From an uncultured Chlorobiota bacterium (GTDB lineage Bacteria; Bacteroidota; Kapaibacteriia; OLB7): a DNA stretch of 7,675 nucleotides. A program made the translations under genes and the position numbers. The notes beneath the pieces were generated by a model. It was not told the DNA's origin and did no database searches. It saw nothing but the letters and a program-made list of their open reading frames with translations. Positions 6,466 through 7,675 of this stretch are shown piece by piece. The stretch covers positions 1 through 7,675 of the forward strand of contig CAMLOB010000167.1 in the NCBI GenBank assembly GCA_946481475.1, in the 5' to 3' direction. Within the stretch, counting starts at the first letter, position 1. The number at the start of each line of letters is the position of its first letter.

Positions 6466-6495
6466 CCGACATTCACGGATTTCTTCATTTATAAC
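6466..6495 (+). promoter_or_regulatory. Weak candidate promoter of the last gene
   Basis: CCGACA (6466-6471), an 18-base spacer and TATAAC (6490-6495) give a partial sigma70-like promoter. It would start transcription about 10 bases before ATG 6512, leaving no room for a Shine-Dalgarno, and none is seen. The match is only moderate. Confidence 0.25.
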
Positions 6496-6511
6496 GAACC
6501 GGGCAGAACGC

Positions 6512-7675
6512 ATGACCTTACCCGCCGACTTCGCAGTCTACGCAGAACATTCCGACGGAATGAAAGGGGTGGAATCGGGCTGGAACGCCCGCATCTTCAA
6601 CAGGATCGAGGTGCAGGAAGGATCAAATATCCGGCTGGATGCGACCAACGGAACGATCGTTCTGGAACCCGGCCTCTACCACATCACCGGCAGCTCGCAG
6701 GTCACCTACAACGACCTTGCACAAAACCCGTCGGCGCCGGGATGGAACACCGAGATTCGCCCGAACGGCGGATACTGTCGCCTGCGGTATGCCGCCGACA
6801 AGGACTGTCCCAACGATCAGGCCATCATCGTCGGCACGATCAGCAACGCCAACATGCTGCCGAGCATGGTCGACACCTACCTCAACGTCACGGACCGGAC
6901 CGAGATCATTCTGGAACACCAGGTCGGCTTCGACGAAATCAGCGGCATGTATCTGCAGGACAATACGACGGGATCCTCGTGGCATGTCTTTGCCCGCATC
7001 GCCGTCCGGCACGTTGCGGCCGCCGCTGCGACGCATGAACGATCGGCTCTCAACAGCGCACTTTGTGCCGCCTTCGGAGACTATCTCCGCAATCCGGAAG
7101 CCTACCGGCGTCTGTACTGCTCGTATCTCGGCGTCACACCGAAGTTTGTTCCGATATGCACGGAAGGAGCGTGGGTCGTTCCGGGAAAATCCGTCCTTGC
7201 AGATGTGCTGGAGAGAGGGATACTCCGTTTCGGCTACGTGGATACGCCCCCCTACGTCTACCGCAGTTCCAACGGTCAACTTGCCGGGTTCGACTGGGAA
7301 TTGGGGAACGGGCTGGCGGCAATCATCCGGGAACAATACTTTTTCCACGCTCCCGGCAAGGGCCTGCGAGCCGAATGGGTTGAAGTAAAACCCTCGTCCG
7401 AAGGAGATCCCGAAGCGGCAAAATTCGAGGCACTTTACGCGGGACTGGAAGAGGGACTCTTCGACATCGCCATGTCGGGCCAGGCCGATATCAGCGCCGA
7501 CCCCGGATCGTCCCCCGCCGTTCACCGGGTGGACTGGACACCGCCGACCGCCCTCCTCTTCACGAACGTTCTCTACAGCGGCCGCGACGGCTACAATCTC
7601 TCCGATCTGGCCGGGGCCTCGCGCGAACGCTTCATCGCCCGGGTGAAAGAGTGGCCCGAAGTCAAGTGTATGTGT
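6512..7675 (+). CDS. C1q/TNF-like domain joined to a family 3 solute-binding domain (runs off the window)
   Basis: The first 388 codons of a longer gene, open to the last base. Residues 1-168 look like one beta-sandwich: GWNARIFNRIEVQEGSNIRL, then a strand series ending in SSWHVFARIAVRHV, resembling C1q/TNF-type jelly-roll modules (resemblance, not proven). After an Ala-rich turn and a helical linker (169-226), a periplasmic-binding type 2 domain of the SBP_bac_3 kind begins near 227: GILRFGYVDTPPYVYR (236-251), then GQLAGFDWELGNGLAAII, the ligand-contact aspartate region LFDIAMSGQADISAD, and VDWTPPTALLFTN. Such domains bind amino acids or similar small molecules, normally outside the cytoplasm, yet no signal peptide or membrane segment precedes this one. 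ATG 6512 is the first in-frame ATG, GTG or TTG over a long open stretch and has no Shine-Dalgarno. No transporter gene adjoins it within the window. The solute-binding call is firm; the N-terminal call is tentative. Confidence 0.75.
   Translation, partial: MTLPADFAVYAEHSDGMKGVESGWNARIFNRIEVQEGSNIRLDATNGTIVLEPGLYHITGSSQVTYNDLAQNPSAPGWNTEIRPNGGYCRLRYAADKDCPNDQAIIVGTISNANMLPSMVDTYLNVTDRTEIILEHQVGFDEISGMYLQDNTTGSSWHVFARIAVRHVAAAAATHERSALNSALCAAFGDYLRNPEAYRRLYCSYLGVTPKFVPICTEGAWVVPGKSVLADVLERGILRFGYVDTPPYVYRSSNGQLAGFDWELGNGLAAIIREQYFFHAPGKGLRAEWVEVKPSSEGDPEAAKFEALYAGLEEGLFDIAMSGQADISADPGSSPAVHRVDWTPPTALLFTNVLYSGRDGYNLSDLAGASRERFIARVKEWPEVKCMC

Noticed and set aside
6430..7038. Open frame starting with an ATG at 6430, 202 codons
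   Set aside because: It runs out of frame over the start of the solute-binding fusion gene, its product is Arg/His/Gly-rich with no domain, and the 6512 frame gives clear domains over the same bases.

Overview
The window reads as a stretch of a fairly GC-rich genome from the Bacteroidota/Chlorobiota (FCB) side of the bacteria. Three things point there: two good matches to the TAnnTTTG -7 promoter element typical of Bacteroidetes, a short-form (archaeal-like) prolyl-tRNA synthetase, and a small outer-membrane beta-barrel of the kind common in that group. Strong Shine-Dalgarno sequences before several genes argue against the classical Bacteroidia/Flavobacteriia and favour a lineage such as Chlorobi/Ignavibacteria/Rhodothermia. 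This placement is inference.

Layout. Positions 1-467 (minus) hold the first 155 codons of proS. A gene-free stretch (468-803) follows, with two decayed low-complexity repeat tracts. Next are a 71-residue helix-hairpin-helix protein (804-1019, plus) and, converging on it, an orphan PotD-like solute-binding lipoprotein (1192-2310, minus). The lipoprotein is divergent from a five-gene plus-strand operon (2624-5054): a cysteine-free ArsR repressor, three paralogous SRPBCC/AHSA1 (START-like) proteins and a DoxX membrane protein inserted before the third paralogue. A textbook rho-independent terminator closes the operon (5098-5140). A 472-base non-coding stretch then carries a candidate CRP/FNR-type operator placed about 41 bases before a TAnnTTTG promoter, upstream of a beta-barrel protein (5527-6246) with its own terminator. 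The last gene (6512 to the window end, incomplete) joins an N-terminal domain that looks C1q/TNF-like to a family 3 solute-binding domain and has no signal peptide.

How it works together. The ArsR operon looks self-contained. A perfect 24-bp palindrome is embedded in the only good promoter, so the repressor probably controls itself and the four genes behind it. Three START-like ligand-binding folds plus a DoxX quinone/redox-type membrane protein suggest handling of a small hydrophobic or reactive compound at the membrane, but the ligand cannot be read from sequence. Genes inside the operon have clear Shine-Dalgarno sites. The first genes of predicted transcripts (arsR, the HhH gene, the two solute-binding genes) do not, and the arsR promoter geometry predicts a leaderless or near-leaderless message.
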